Part shown: piece by piece, positions 1 through 9,753 of the stretch
Layout of the letters: the number at the start of each line of letters is the position of its first letter
How positions within the stretch are numbered: position 1 is the stretch's first letter
Translations under genes and position numbers: made by a program
NCBI RefSeq assembly: GCF_000003605.2
Contig: NW_003134860.1
Span: 99,244 to 121,418, forward strand
Direction: 5' to 3'
Length of the DNA: 22,175 bases
Source of the DNA: Saccoglossus kowalevskii
Lineage: Eukaryota; Hemichordata; Enteropneusta; Harrimaniidae
The notes under the pieces: generated by a model
What the model saw: the letters and a program-made list of their open reading frames with translations, nothing else
What the model was told of the DNA's origin: nothing
Database searches by the model: none

Positions 1-274
1 CATGCACTGGGCCGATTTATTGTTGGCTGCATCATAGCAACAATGCCCATGGTGTGTATAAGAATTGACTAATTATTTTAGTACTGTATTTACTCATGGC
101 AATGCTGGATATTTTTTGTTCCTACTTACAGCGAGAAATTTCAAAATTGCAGTGGACATAGTAAATTTAATGTGTACGTTAAAAACATGGCGTTAGATGA
201 AGATAATTTATGTTAATGTCTCAATCGATATGTCAAGGGTTACTATCAATATGATTGATTATGATTTTCGCAAC

Positions 275-903
275 CAAGGCAATTACATCGCCACTAGTGC
301 GACCACGTTTCACCATTCTTGTCGGTCTGCAGCAAGGGGCAGATGTCACCAGAAACTCCAGCTGGCCTCGCATCCCTCTCAACTGCCTCTTTCCATCTTG
401 TCGGGTGCCTTCCTCTCTTTCGCCAGACACCTACGTCCTCTGGATTCCAATCCATCAGGGCCCTAGGTAGTCTCTCTGGCCTCATACGACATACATGTCC
501 GAACCATCAGAGTCGCCTTTGCCGCAATAGTAGGGAGACTGGTTGCTGTTGAGTTCTCTCCCTGATGGCTGAATTTTGTACTCGATGGAACCATCGCACT
601 CCCAGGATCCTAAGTTCTGAGGCACTGATTGTCGAAGGCATCCAGCTTGTGTTCTTCCGTGAGGGTGGTAGCCCACATCTCTGCTCCGTACAGTAGTGTG
701 GTGATTATCACAGCATTGTATATGCGAAGTTTAGCCTTCAGGCTGGTTTTACTTCTCCACACTTTACTCAGCTGTGCAAAGGCTGCTGATGCTCTACCCT
801 TCCTCACCTGGATCTCTGTGTCCAGTTTATTGGTCAGTGTGACATAAGAACCCAGGTACTTAAAACTGTCCACAGCCTCAACAGGAGTATCAATATGACA
901 AGA
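275..903 (-). mobile_element. Decayed non-LTR retrotransposon (LINE) 3' end
   Basis: Read on the minus strand, 903 to about 610 encodes the C-terminal part of a LINE reverse transcriptase ORF. It has the typical FKYLGSYVT motif, then a RASAAFAQLSKVW segment, LLYGAEMWATT, and a CLRT end. Downstream, in other frames, come RMRPERLPRALMDWNP and KRGRHPTRWKEAVERD, which fit the usual post-RT tail of these elements (RxxGRPxxRW). Frame changes between the blocks and internal stops show it is dead. The 5' part is missing, as is common after truncated insertion. It lies in the same orientation as PLEKHJ1, probably inside that gene's last intron. I cannot assign a clade with confidence. Confidence 0.78.
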
Positions 904-1247
904 TTCAAATAAACTTCCATAAGGAATTCCCCTTTATCTATTATTTATTCAAATATTTTATTATTCTTGTTCACATCGGATGTTGACTTGGGTCATCAAT
1001 AACACATTATGTAGGATATATCATAAATTAAAGAGTATTGTTGAACGTTCTTGTAATTAAAAGCAAATATGTATATTATGCAAGTATCAATTGCTACAAC
1101 AAATCCCACAATGCAATGCGGCCCATGAAATCAACATGCTTATTTCATGATATAGCTTAATTGTTTACTGGATCATTTATGTCATTAAAGAGAAAATATG
1201 GTATTACTGCATTAAAAGTAGATTAAACTAATCTGCTGAGGGTTTAC
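904..1247. other. Intronic sequence of PLEKHJ1 with no recognisable gene
   Basis: AT-rich sequence between the LINE remnant and PLEKHJ1 exon 4. I looked on the minus strand for the missing PLEKHJ1 C-terminal exon and saw no open frame with a suitable splice acceptor. Region 1-274 likewise shows nothing codable. Confidence 0.5.
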
Positions 1248-3001
1248 CTGGCTTGTCTTAGAGCTTTCACCCACAATTCACAATGCTGATCAGATGCACC
1301 CACAAAATAATGTTTACCGTCTTGATATGCTGTGAATACGATAAATAATGCTGTAATGATGGATAAATGTTTGGCAGACTTTTCCACTGATGCTTTCAAG
1401 TAATCAAGATTTGTATTAAACATTAGTATTTAAATGAAAGCTGAGGGTTTGTAAATAAACTAAGGGACAGCTTTGTGTCAATCACTGTACATAATTACGG
1501 TACAAGAAAAAAAAGTTCAAACTAATATATTGTACACAAATTAACAGTTTTCCAATAAATGTAATTCATTGTCACTGCAAGTATACATACCAACTGAGAA
1601 TACAAATGGTTTATCAGCTCTCGGCTCATGCTGTACTCTACAACGCTCCATTAGCAATGCACCAATTGGCTGTAAGTGATTCCACAAGAAAGTAATTAAA
1701 GATTCAGAGTGGAGAATTGTTGATATTTTTAGCATGTTTAAATAATTCTGTTTTAATATTCTAAGCTGAAATCAGCAGAGAATGTTTGTTTTATGAATAT
1801 ACTTATAAAAATTCATAAATTTTTTCTAGAAATTCGTCTCACTGGAATAAAAACTGAATTGGTAATCACTATATTCAGCAGAGCACCCCCTGCATCAATC
1901 AGATAGAATAGCCTAAACGTTACTGCACAAGCTCAGAAAATGTGGAATTGAGTTTATTTACTAGTTACATCGAATTAGGAGATTTCAACCAATCAGATTG
2001 TTGCTGTGAATAGTTTAATTTGTAGTTAATTCTGTACTTTGATTGCATAAACCATAACCAGGTTACGAAATATAACCACAAAAACCCGTTTTGTAATCGA
2101 AGAATTTTGAAGGTCATTAGGTGACATCCATGTCTAGGAGGTGTTGCTGTCTAATTTCAAAACAGATTTGCCAATATAAATATAGCATTTATATCATAAT
2201 GTAGTGATAGAGTAAGAAATCTCACATGAGTAGATATGCACTGTTCACTAAAACACCAAAGCAGCTCACTGTGAATCACTGTGCTCTTGGGTAATTTTAC
2301 ATTCAATGTGTGCAACCCCTGTATCCATGGTGATGTCAGAGTGAACATTACATTTGGTTGTTGGTTGCTGACAAAATTAGATAGACACAATACCGAATAT
2401 ATTGCAACAGCAATGTCCAAACTTTGATTTTAACCAAGATTTTAACACAAGATTTTAACCGAATTGCATCAAAATTAGAAGCATACCGTAATTCACATAA
2501 TTTTACTTTAGTAGGATCTAACAAAAGTAAATTGGATCCAGATTGCAAAAACTGCAAATGTGCACAATATGTCATAGAGGATGACTAACCAATTATTGAG
2601 ACTATTATTTTTTACTCTGAATCAATGTTTCAATAAATTGTCCAAAACATATCGTTTTATTTCTAAGAACAACATTCTTACCTCAAGTCTGTTGCATTTA
2701 CCAAGTTCATTTGTTTTGAAATAAAACAAAAAGTTTCCTCGAAGTCGACACCATCTTTCGCGGTAACCTAAATAAAAAGACGTAGAAGGTGATGTGAACT
2801 TCATGAAAATGTGATATTTCTATTCGCCCTACCCAAATTATTGTAATTTTTCTAGTTATCTTTCAATTTAAACTAAAAACGAACAGTTATGCCTACTGTA
2901 CCTTCCCTAAGTTTGCTACCTGGCTGTTTGTGTAGCAGTCGGCCTTCGATTTCTGGGGGCTGGTAAGCTAAACGAATAAGTTCTTTTTCGTTGTATCGCA
3001 T
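1248..3001 (-). CDS. PLEKHJ1: PLEKHJ1-like PH-domain protein, partial (C-terminus beyond left edge)
   Basis: Coding exons, in transcript order: 3001-2920, 2767-2682, 1669-1591, 1329-1248. All have GT-AG borders and the phases join without a break, giving 109 complete residues plus the first two bases of a codon. The N-terminus MRYNEKEL is identical to what I know of vertebrate PLEKHJ1. The start of the PH fold follows (YRERWCRLRGNFLFYFK, about residues 29-45), then the strand PIGALLMERCRV (57-68), then HYFVGASDQHCELWVKALRQA (about 89-109, split here as HYFVGASDQ and HCELWVKALRQA), which is the terminal PH helix with its invariant Trp. PH domains bind phosphoinositides or proteins at membranes; the exact role of PLEKHJ1 is poorly known. 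The vertebrate protein is about 149 aa, so roughly 40 residues are missing. I found no matching exon between 1 and 1247, so the last exon probably lies outside the window. The start is the only ATG with the family N-terminus. Confidence 0.9.
1670..2681. other. PLEKHJ1 intron 2, no gene seen
   Basis: The 1012-bp intron between exons 2 and 3. It is AT-rich with short chance ORFs only. A small local duplication of a gattttaac unit is visible near 2429-2460. No element borders were recognised. Confidence 0.5.
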
Positions 3002-3758
3002 TTTGTACTAAAACGAAGATAAACTAAAACAGTTCTACCAATATAAAAAGAGTATGCGCTAGAGCATGTACAACAGGCGAAAACATGAAAGATGAAGAAC
3101 TGAAGGAGTAAATGAAAATATACTTTCACTTCTTGCGCTGGGGAAATTTGATGAAACAGATGATCACGCCGTTAACGCAAACTTGTGACAGCTTCATCTT
3201 TCCAAAGGATAGCATGTATTTCCGGGTTGTCACCCTTTTGCGAAACTTGTCTATGTCGTAAAACCATATATTTCGTAAAACCATATATTTAGGGAGCACT
3301 CAAATTTTATATTCCGTGTGCTAAATCTTACAATCCGTAAACTACACCCACAATTTCATTGCGGTATTTAAAGTTGGCAAAAAGCATTAGTAACGCGTTT
3401 CATATATGGAAAATATACGTGGATTAATATTTCGATAGGCTGCAGTATAATTATACAATACATGTACTGTTGTACATGTATAATTATGTAATTACGATTG
3501 GCTATCAGAAGTTATGTTGTTGATAAATTGTTGGCGACCCCCAGTAAATTATTAAATGAATATATCCTTAATTTTTCAAACGTGATGATCCGCGATTATT
3601 TGTATAAAACATACAAATACAAAACAAAGAAAACATTAAGAGGCAATCAACATACAAGTGTGTAAAAACTATCTGTTCTAAACTAGATGTAAATAATACA
3701 AATTAAAATGTGCGTTTCAAAGCTGAGGAAAGAGTACTCAAACAGACAAATTTACAAA
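3002..3758. promoter_or_regulatory. Shared divergent upstream region of PLEKHJ1 and EBP2
   Basis: The 757 bp between the two start codons must hold both promoters, since the genes point away from each other. Visible elements are an ETS-type core (TTTCCGGG, 3219-3226), a short direct repeat of gtaaaaccatatattt near 3258-3290, and an imperfect palindrome around 3446-3487 built on tacatgta. No clear TATA box sits at a convincing distance from either ATG. The EBP2 start lies in AAAATGGCGGAC, which resembles a YY1 site overlapping the start codon, a common arrangement in housekeeping genes. Transcription start sites are not determinable here. Confidence 0.5.
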
Positions 3759-6700
3759 ATGGCGGACTACGACGAAGAGTCTGTCTCGGAGCTGGAAAGT
3801 TATGATTCTGACGATGAGGTGAGCGTTTTTGCCGTAAATAGTGATCAAACGTGTTATTGCAAAGCTTTTTTGTTGTTTGACCAAATGTCTTGTATTTGTT
3901 TTATCTTATCAGTTACAAAGTGCTTTCAATAAAGGCGAACTAAAACCAGGTTTAAATTACCAAACACGTGCTCCGAAACAGTACACCAATAACACGGTAA
4001 GTAAACTATGGGTAACGAATTTACTTATCGTTCAAGTTCCAGCATTCTCTAAAACCGCCGATTTTTACTGTACAAGTACGATCGGATCCCTCAATCAACC
4101 AATGAATGACGATCTATTCGTGTGATATTCCATTCTAAAAGTTACCTAGCGAAGCATGTTTCTCAGTGCCCTAAACATTGTCTCCTTGAAAATCAAGCAT
4201 GCACTCTCAAGCATGTCATCTTGAATCATTTCTTGTAATCCCCTCAAAATAGCTTGGTAATCTTTTCAGCTTTGCCATGACATTCTGTTCCAAGCTCAGA
4301 TGGTTGCTCATGTGCCTTATGGTCTAAGTTTTCTCCTTGCCAAACTGTTGCATAACAGTAAATAAGACCACTTTGTTTTAAACAACTGGATTTTTGAATA
4401 ACTGGTTCACTTATTTCTGATCTTAAAACACTGTATTTCTGTAAAATCACTGTTAATAAAAAAAGAAAAGGTACACAAACACGGACCACAATTTTTATTT
4501 TTCCCAGTAAAATGTTGTGTGTGTCGTAAGAGAAAACACGTTTATTGAGCTGAGTTGATTTATTTTTCATAGGTTGCAATTGATGAGAAATTAAACAGCA
4601 TACAGAGCAATTTGGACTGGATAGAGAGAGTGGATATCACATTGGAATCCAAAAATACCAATAATGAAACAGATGCAGTCACTGACGATGACAACGATGA
4701 TTTGATGCACAATGATTTTAAAAGAGAACTCAAATTGTAAGTAAGATGATATAGGATTCAAAGTGCCACACAATATTATGCTGCCCATGTGTTACTACTC
4801 TGTTTTTCATATAGGTGTATAAATGTTTCTAATCTGCTTACCACAGAAAGTGAAAATTAAAAAAAATACCTACTTGTCCTGACTCCAGTTGTCCACATAA
4901 AAAAAGTTGTCCAATAAACTTGCGTTTTTTAAACCGGTAAAAACACCAGTCAACTTTTGTCACGTTTCACAAAATACACCTGAATAAATTTGTTTGCGGT
5001 AACAATCAATCAGTCAAATTCATGTCACGTTGCTTTTCATACAACTGCTCAAAACATAGAAATTGCAGAGATTTTCTGTGAAAACGTCAAGTATTACAAT
5101 TGTTAAAATGGTGATTTGTGTATTTATTTTCATGGTTGTCTCAAATAGACAACCAGTTTTCAGATTTGCTTGTCCTATGAGAAAAGTAGCTGTCCAAAAC
5201 AATTGGACAGCAGACAAATTTTAACCTGGTATACGCATTACCAGGCTATTTGTTTTTAACCACATTATCTTGAATACGTATTACTGGTTATCAGTGACTG
5301 TTTATTTGACATACTGGAATAAATAAATAACTTGCTTGTACTGTCATTAAGAAGACTTGATAGTTTGTTATTTGTTGTCTCCAATACATCTTTCAAAACT
5401 TTTGACATATTATAATATTTTATGTAATTTTAAGATGTCTGCATGGCATTTAGGCTTCTAATACATGAACTTGAGCTGTATGTATGATTGTAATTAGAAT
5501 GTTTTGTTTTTCATAGTTACCAACAAGCACAGTCAGCGGTTTTAGTAGCACTACCTCGGATACGAAAACTAGGTATTCTTACGAAACGACCAGATGATTA
5601 TTTTGCTGAGATGGCTAAATCTGATGAACACATGAGAAAAGTAAGTGACTAGTGTTGAACATAGTGCCAGGCTACTTATCCCTGGTATATTTCCAGAGTT
5701 ATTTGTCGTCTGTGAACTTCTAAGTAACTGACTGACAGCCATAAAATTATCAACAGCATGCATTGGCAGTGGCCTTCACTGTCACATGATCTGAAAACTA
5801 CATAAATAATAATAACTTTATTACACTACTAAAAACCTTCAGAGGGTTTTTGTATGGTAAGGAACATAAATACAAAGAAATAAAAAACATACAATACATA
5901 AGAGATAAAAATAAAATGTTAGTAAAATAAAAGAAAAAATAAATTAATTACTTTCTGTGGTTTTAAAAATTGTGCTCTTTAAGTATAATACAATCTTGTA
6001 TTCACAAGATGCATCGCAATCAGCCACAATGTACCAACTGCTATACGCTAACGCACTGAAAAATGTACATGCTATATGTGTAATGATATGAAACTAATTT
6101 GTTTCGCAGGTCAGACAAAAACTTTTGGGTAAACAGTTAGCAATGGAGAGATCAGAGAAAGCCAAGAAACTTCGAGAACTTAGGAAGTACGGCAAACAGG
6201 TAACGTGATTCTGTGATAGTCCTGATGCTCGTCACCTGTTATTATGCACAATGAAATGTGTCTCACTTTTTTCCTACATGAGGTTATATGCAGTGTGTAG
6301 GAGGGCCCGCTGTGGTGAGCAGCATATCGCCGGGCACGAGCCCGCATAGAGCCGCTGCAAGTGTAGGTCTTGGTTTTAGTAGCAGAAATTCAAGTGAGAA
6401 CCTTAAAGACCGAAGAGGATTCCATATGAACATCAAATCAAATGTATATGGTTGTGATGACTACCACTCTTCAACATTACAAAATATTTTTCATTTATTT
6501 CTCTCATTTAGGTTCAAAGAGAGGTTCTTCAAAAAAGACAGAAAGAAAAAAAAGAACTTCTTGATTCAGTGAAGAAATTTCGAAAAGGTAACAAGCCATG
6601 TGTCCAATGATCAATTAGATATGTAAATAAAATTTGTAAACTCAGTAATTATTGAGTGAATTTTTTGTTCAGCTATTTCCACTGTTAAGTCAAATCCAAC

Positions 6701-8122
6701 TTAATTAAATTCATTTGAACATGTACACTTAAACTTTCTGTTTCATTGAAAATTAATGACTAGGTCTCTGTGAATATAATCCAATTTAATACGAGAGAAA
6801 ATCGTTGCTTTTGCAGTAAATTTCTACTGTTCTGCCAAATATACATAACTTTGTTTTCTTGCCATTGACAGGTCAAAAAGACAAATTAGAATTTGCTAAC
6901 AGAAATATTGAAGCACCAAGTAATTTTAAAGGCAAACCAAAGAAAATATCACAGCCACAAGGCAAGCCTAAGTAAGTATTAAAGACATTGAATTGAAATA
7001 GTATGTACAAGGTTCTGGTCTCTGGCACCCCTAGCTGCTGTTAGGAGAGCAAATACCACCTAGACTACTAGTTTTACAGCAACCTGTGGTATTATTTTTC
7101 TGAATTTCACTCAACCTAAGGCATGATGCTAGTAATATAAAATTACCCAATCAAATTTATGTAAATGTTGCACACTAGAAGATGTTATAAAGGTTCTCGG
7201 GGGGGGGGGGGCAATGCTTTGGTAATTGGCCAGTTGGAAAGCTACACATGAACAAGAAATGTTGTTGAACCAATCAAATTTCTGCTTAGTAGCTGACAAA
7301 AATTTATAATTGTAGTAGCATTGCATGGAGCGCTGTTTAAAAAATGCATCACTCTGACAATTCACTCATTCTGTGTAATGTGACCATTTGTTTTTCTCAT
7401 AGATGGACAAACTGAAATCTTTTCTCAACAGTACCTTTTCTAGATTGCCTCAGCATCATGGAATTTTAGATTATACCATAGAATTTTTTTTTTTGTAGAC
7501 CAAATCCCAAAAGAGTATACAAAGATCAGAAGTTTGGTCTTGGTGGTTCAAAGAAGAGATCAAAGTCTAATACAGCTGATAGTGCAGCTAATGTGTCAGA
7601 TTTCAAATCATCCAAACATAGCTATGGTACAGGACCTAAGGTAAAGGTTTCAATGCTGTCTTGTATTTACATTATAAGGTTGATTTGAGGGTTTGACTGC
7701 AGTGCTTTTCATGACTTCGTAAGCTGTCTCAGTTAAATTATTCTCCTCAAATTTGTGCTTGAAAGTGTTCCTTTCAGTTATTGTATACATATATGTACAT
7801 TGTCAAAAAAGTCATGTATTATTGTCTGTCTAAACCAGGAATCCATTTAATGCTTGTTGTATGACATGTTCATTGCAAAGCTGACGTCAAGATGATACTC
7901 TGAGCAAAGCAGGTTTACATAATATAGGTTTTGATTGATTGTTGTATTAAACATGAACAATTTAGAGTACCGGTAAGTGTCCAAATCACATTAAATAAAT
8001 CGATTATTTAATTGTTTGTTTTTTTTACTCTGTAGTTTAACAGAAGAAACACAAATAAAAAGAAAAATAGGAGACATGGTAAAATTAGACGAGAGAAAAC
8101 AAGAGTCAAAGCAAGAAGATAA
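3759..8122 (+). CDS. EBNA1BP2: EBP2 (EBNA1BP2), nucleolar 60S ribosome assembly factor
   Basis: Nine exons: 3759-3818, 3913-3996, 4573-4736, 5517-5640, 6110-6199, 6512-6587, 6872-6971, 7499-7640, 8036-8122. Every junction is GT-AG and in phase; the product is 308 aa, against about 306 in human. EBP2 acts in the nucleolus in pre-rRNA processing for the large subunit. The order is: acidic N-terminus (DEESVSELESYDSDDE, 5-20), a middle helical region, the family core TKRPDDYFAEMAKSD (125-139) and MERSEKAKKLRELRKYGK (about 156-173), then a lysine-rich coiled-coil stretch, KFGLGGSKKRSK, and a basic C-terminal tail (RRHGKIRREKTR). An in-frame ATG at 3708 would add 17 residues. I prefer 3759 because MADYDEE starts the acidic segment and its context (AAAATGG) is better. 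Confidence 0.96.
4737..5516. other. EBP2 intron 3, no gene seen
   Basis: A 780-bp intron. The stretch 4860-5230 repeats the hexamer ttgtcc and its complement many times and may be an old, unrecognised repeat. No coding signal. Confidence 0.4.
6294..6420 (+). other. GC-rich open segment inside EBP2 intron 5
   Basis: A GC-rich patch within a very AT-rich intron. It stays open in the frame that continues from EBP2 exon 5 and reads like protein (CVGGPAVVSSISPG, then GLGFSSRNSSENLKD). A plausible acceptor (tatatgcag, ending 6293) precedes it. The best donor (gtgaga at 6394) would give a 100-nt exon that shifts the EBP2 frame. It could be a fragment of another gene, an unrecognised repeat or a rare cassette exon. 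I do not recognise the protein. Confidence 0.3.
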
Positions 8123-8550
8123 AATAATCATAGGGCTATGCCAGCATTTCCAAGTAAAGTCTGGGAGATAAATTCTGAAGGAACTTGTCCAAAAAGCACA
8201 TTACTCGTAATACTGGTACATGTATTAAATTATGCATATGTATCTGCAGAAATACATTGGCAAGTACTATGTGTAGATATGTGACATTGTCAATGGACAA
8301 GCTTGACAACTCCTACGAAAACAACTATATTCACAGAACAATGACGAAGTTGCAAATGCTTGTAAAAATTCAATATTATTTATTTTTGTTTCCACCTGAT
8401 GAGACTTTTAAATAAAAATACGTATTGATGACTACATGTAGTATTACTAGTGGGTGTGTACATTGTTAATACAAATATAAATGTACACCAGCATATGGTA
8501 GATTGTGTCTTATTGTGTAACAGTGGCTGATCTAAATCTACTCAATAAAT
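8123..8550 (+). other. EBP2 3' UTR with two poly(A) signals
   Basis: After the TAA at 8120-8122 there is no further coding signal in the EBP2 frame. Canonical AATAAA hexamers lie at 8411-8416 and 8544-8549, so the transcript probably ends near 8430 or 8565. An ORF of 76 codons here is open by chance and shows no family resemblance. Confidence 0.55.
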
Positions 8551-8604
8551 TAGCAGTTTATTGATTTTAATCTCAGTTGATTATGATTATAAATAATCAT
8601 GGGA

Positions 8605-8678
8605 TACTGTAAAATACTTTCGCTGAAGGAATGATTCAGTGACAATAAAGTCTAGCTAAAATAAAGTATTTTACAGTA
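8605..8678. mobile_element. Short TACTGTA-ended palindromic MITE (copy 1)
   Basis: Begins TACTGTAAAATACTTT and ends AAAGTATTTTACAGTA, the reverse complement. It carries internal CGCTGAAGGAATGATTCAGTGA, split as CGCTGAAGGAATGA and TTCAGTGA, which is shared with the longer copy at 9086. At 74 bp it looks like an internally deleted derivative. Non-autonomous, no coding capacity. Confidence 0.7.
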
Positions 8679-8880
8679 ATATATTTCCCAATTCAGTTTT
8701 ACATCATATATTTGAAGCGTATAGCAGGTATGTTTACTATTGTCTAAGGGTTGGCCTCGGTCACAGAAGTTCAAATGTAACAACTTACTTTTTTTGATGA
8801 ATTAAATTTGATAAATTAAAAAAAATGTGCTTGGAATTGTCTAACAGATAACGTCTAAATGCAGAAACATGCCTCGAGCT

Positions 8881-8895
8881 GGGGGGGGGGGGGGG
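8881..8895. repeat. Poly(G) tract, 15 bases
   Basis: Uninterrupted G run between EBP2 and CFAP144. A similar 13-G run lies in EBP2 intron 7 (7199-7211). These are simple repeats, length-polymorphic and prone to sequencing error. Confidence 0.85.
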
Positions 8896-9085
8896 TTAAA
8901 TGGTAACAAAAACTTGATTAGGTAAGAGAATCTTTGTGAAACATGGTAAATGTAAACACGCATATACAAAGCTAAATTTGATACAGTGAAAAAAGCCTAT
9001 CTGATCCGACTGTTGGGGTTGCGTATTCAATCGACACAATCTTGTAAGTACCTTTGAACATTCAAGGACTTATTTTGCAATATAC

Positions 9086-9271
9086 TACTGTAGAATACTT
9101 TATTTTCGCTGAAGGGATGATTCCGTGAAAATAAAATCCAGCGAATTTATTTTTTTTCCTATATTTCACATTAAACTCATCAAAAATCAGTGAAAATAAA
9201 TTCTAAGCAAAACGCCCAAAAAGCCTTGTCAGCGAAAATTAATTCCAGCGAAAATAAAGTATTCCACAGTA
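9086..9271. mobile_element. TACTGTA-ended palindromic MITE (copy 2)
   Basis: A 186-bp element with inverted ends: TACTGTAGAATACTTTATTT at the left, continuing TCGCTG, against CAGCGAAAATAAAG and TATTCCACAGTA at the right. Internal blocks (gtgaaaataaa, cagcgaaa) repeat in both orientations, so much of it can fold into a hairpin. It lies in the convergent EBP2/CFAP144 intergenic region. Confidence 0.72.
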
Positions 9272-9753
9272 TATAATAATGACCAATCTCTAGCTTTGGA
9301 CAAGCTTGGATGTTTAAAATGGCCATGTATCATTTGAAAATGCATCCATATTTAAATTTTGTGCATCTGTTTGTTCATGTGTAACAATTCGAGATCATTA
9401 TCGCCATTATCATGGAAGGGTATATACAATCACCTAAATCCTATTCTAGATTTTACTATTAATCCAGCCATGCATTATAAATAAAGAACTTCCAGAGGGG
9501 AGAACATTTATGTTTCAAGAGGCAGATTAATTTTTCCCAAAAAAGACCCGTCCACCATAGGTTTAAAACTAATAACATGAAAAAGAAATGGCAGTTTCAA
9601 AATGAACGAAACTATGGATGGACTAAAATAACATCAGAAAATTATTACATTTATAACTGTATTTCAATAATCAATTTTACAAGATATTAGATAAACATCG
9701 TTCGCCAAAGTGCCATTTTTTCTCTATTGGACTACAACATTCGAGCATTCTTT

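Larger units (their letters stand above)
8551..9753. other. Convergent EBP2/CFAP144 intergenic region
   Basis: Apart from the two palindromic elements and the G tract listed separately, I see no gene. The CFAP144 3' UTR must occupy the right part. TTTATT (minus-strand AATAAA) overlaps the CFAP144 stop codon at 9753-9758 and is unlikely to be used. Further TTTATT copies lie inside the MITE (9099, 9146), so the real CFAP144 poly(A) signal is unclear. Confidence 0.45.

Noticed and set aside
1090-1130. ZNF143-like motif (tacaacaaatcccacaatgc) in a PLEKHJ1 intron
   Set aside because: Spacing differs from the consensus and it is far from any start site.
3708-3758. In-frame upstream ATG extending EBP2 by 17 residues
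   Set aside because: The extension is unlike the EBP2 N-terminus and the ATG at 3759 has the better context, so it is probably leader sequence.
4244-4579. 111-codon minus-strand ORF in EBP2 intron 2
   Set aside because: Lies in AT-rich intron, shows no domain, and its reading frame ends at the EBP2 acceptor region; open by chance.
5810-5960. A/T-rich segment with taataataactttatta resembling a retroelement 3' tail
   Set aside because: No linked coding remnant or target duplication could be identified.
8185-8415. 76-codon plus-strand ORF after EBP2
   Set aside because: Falls within the EBP2 3' UTR before its poly(A) signal; no family resemblance.
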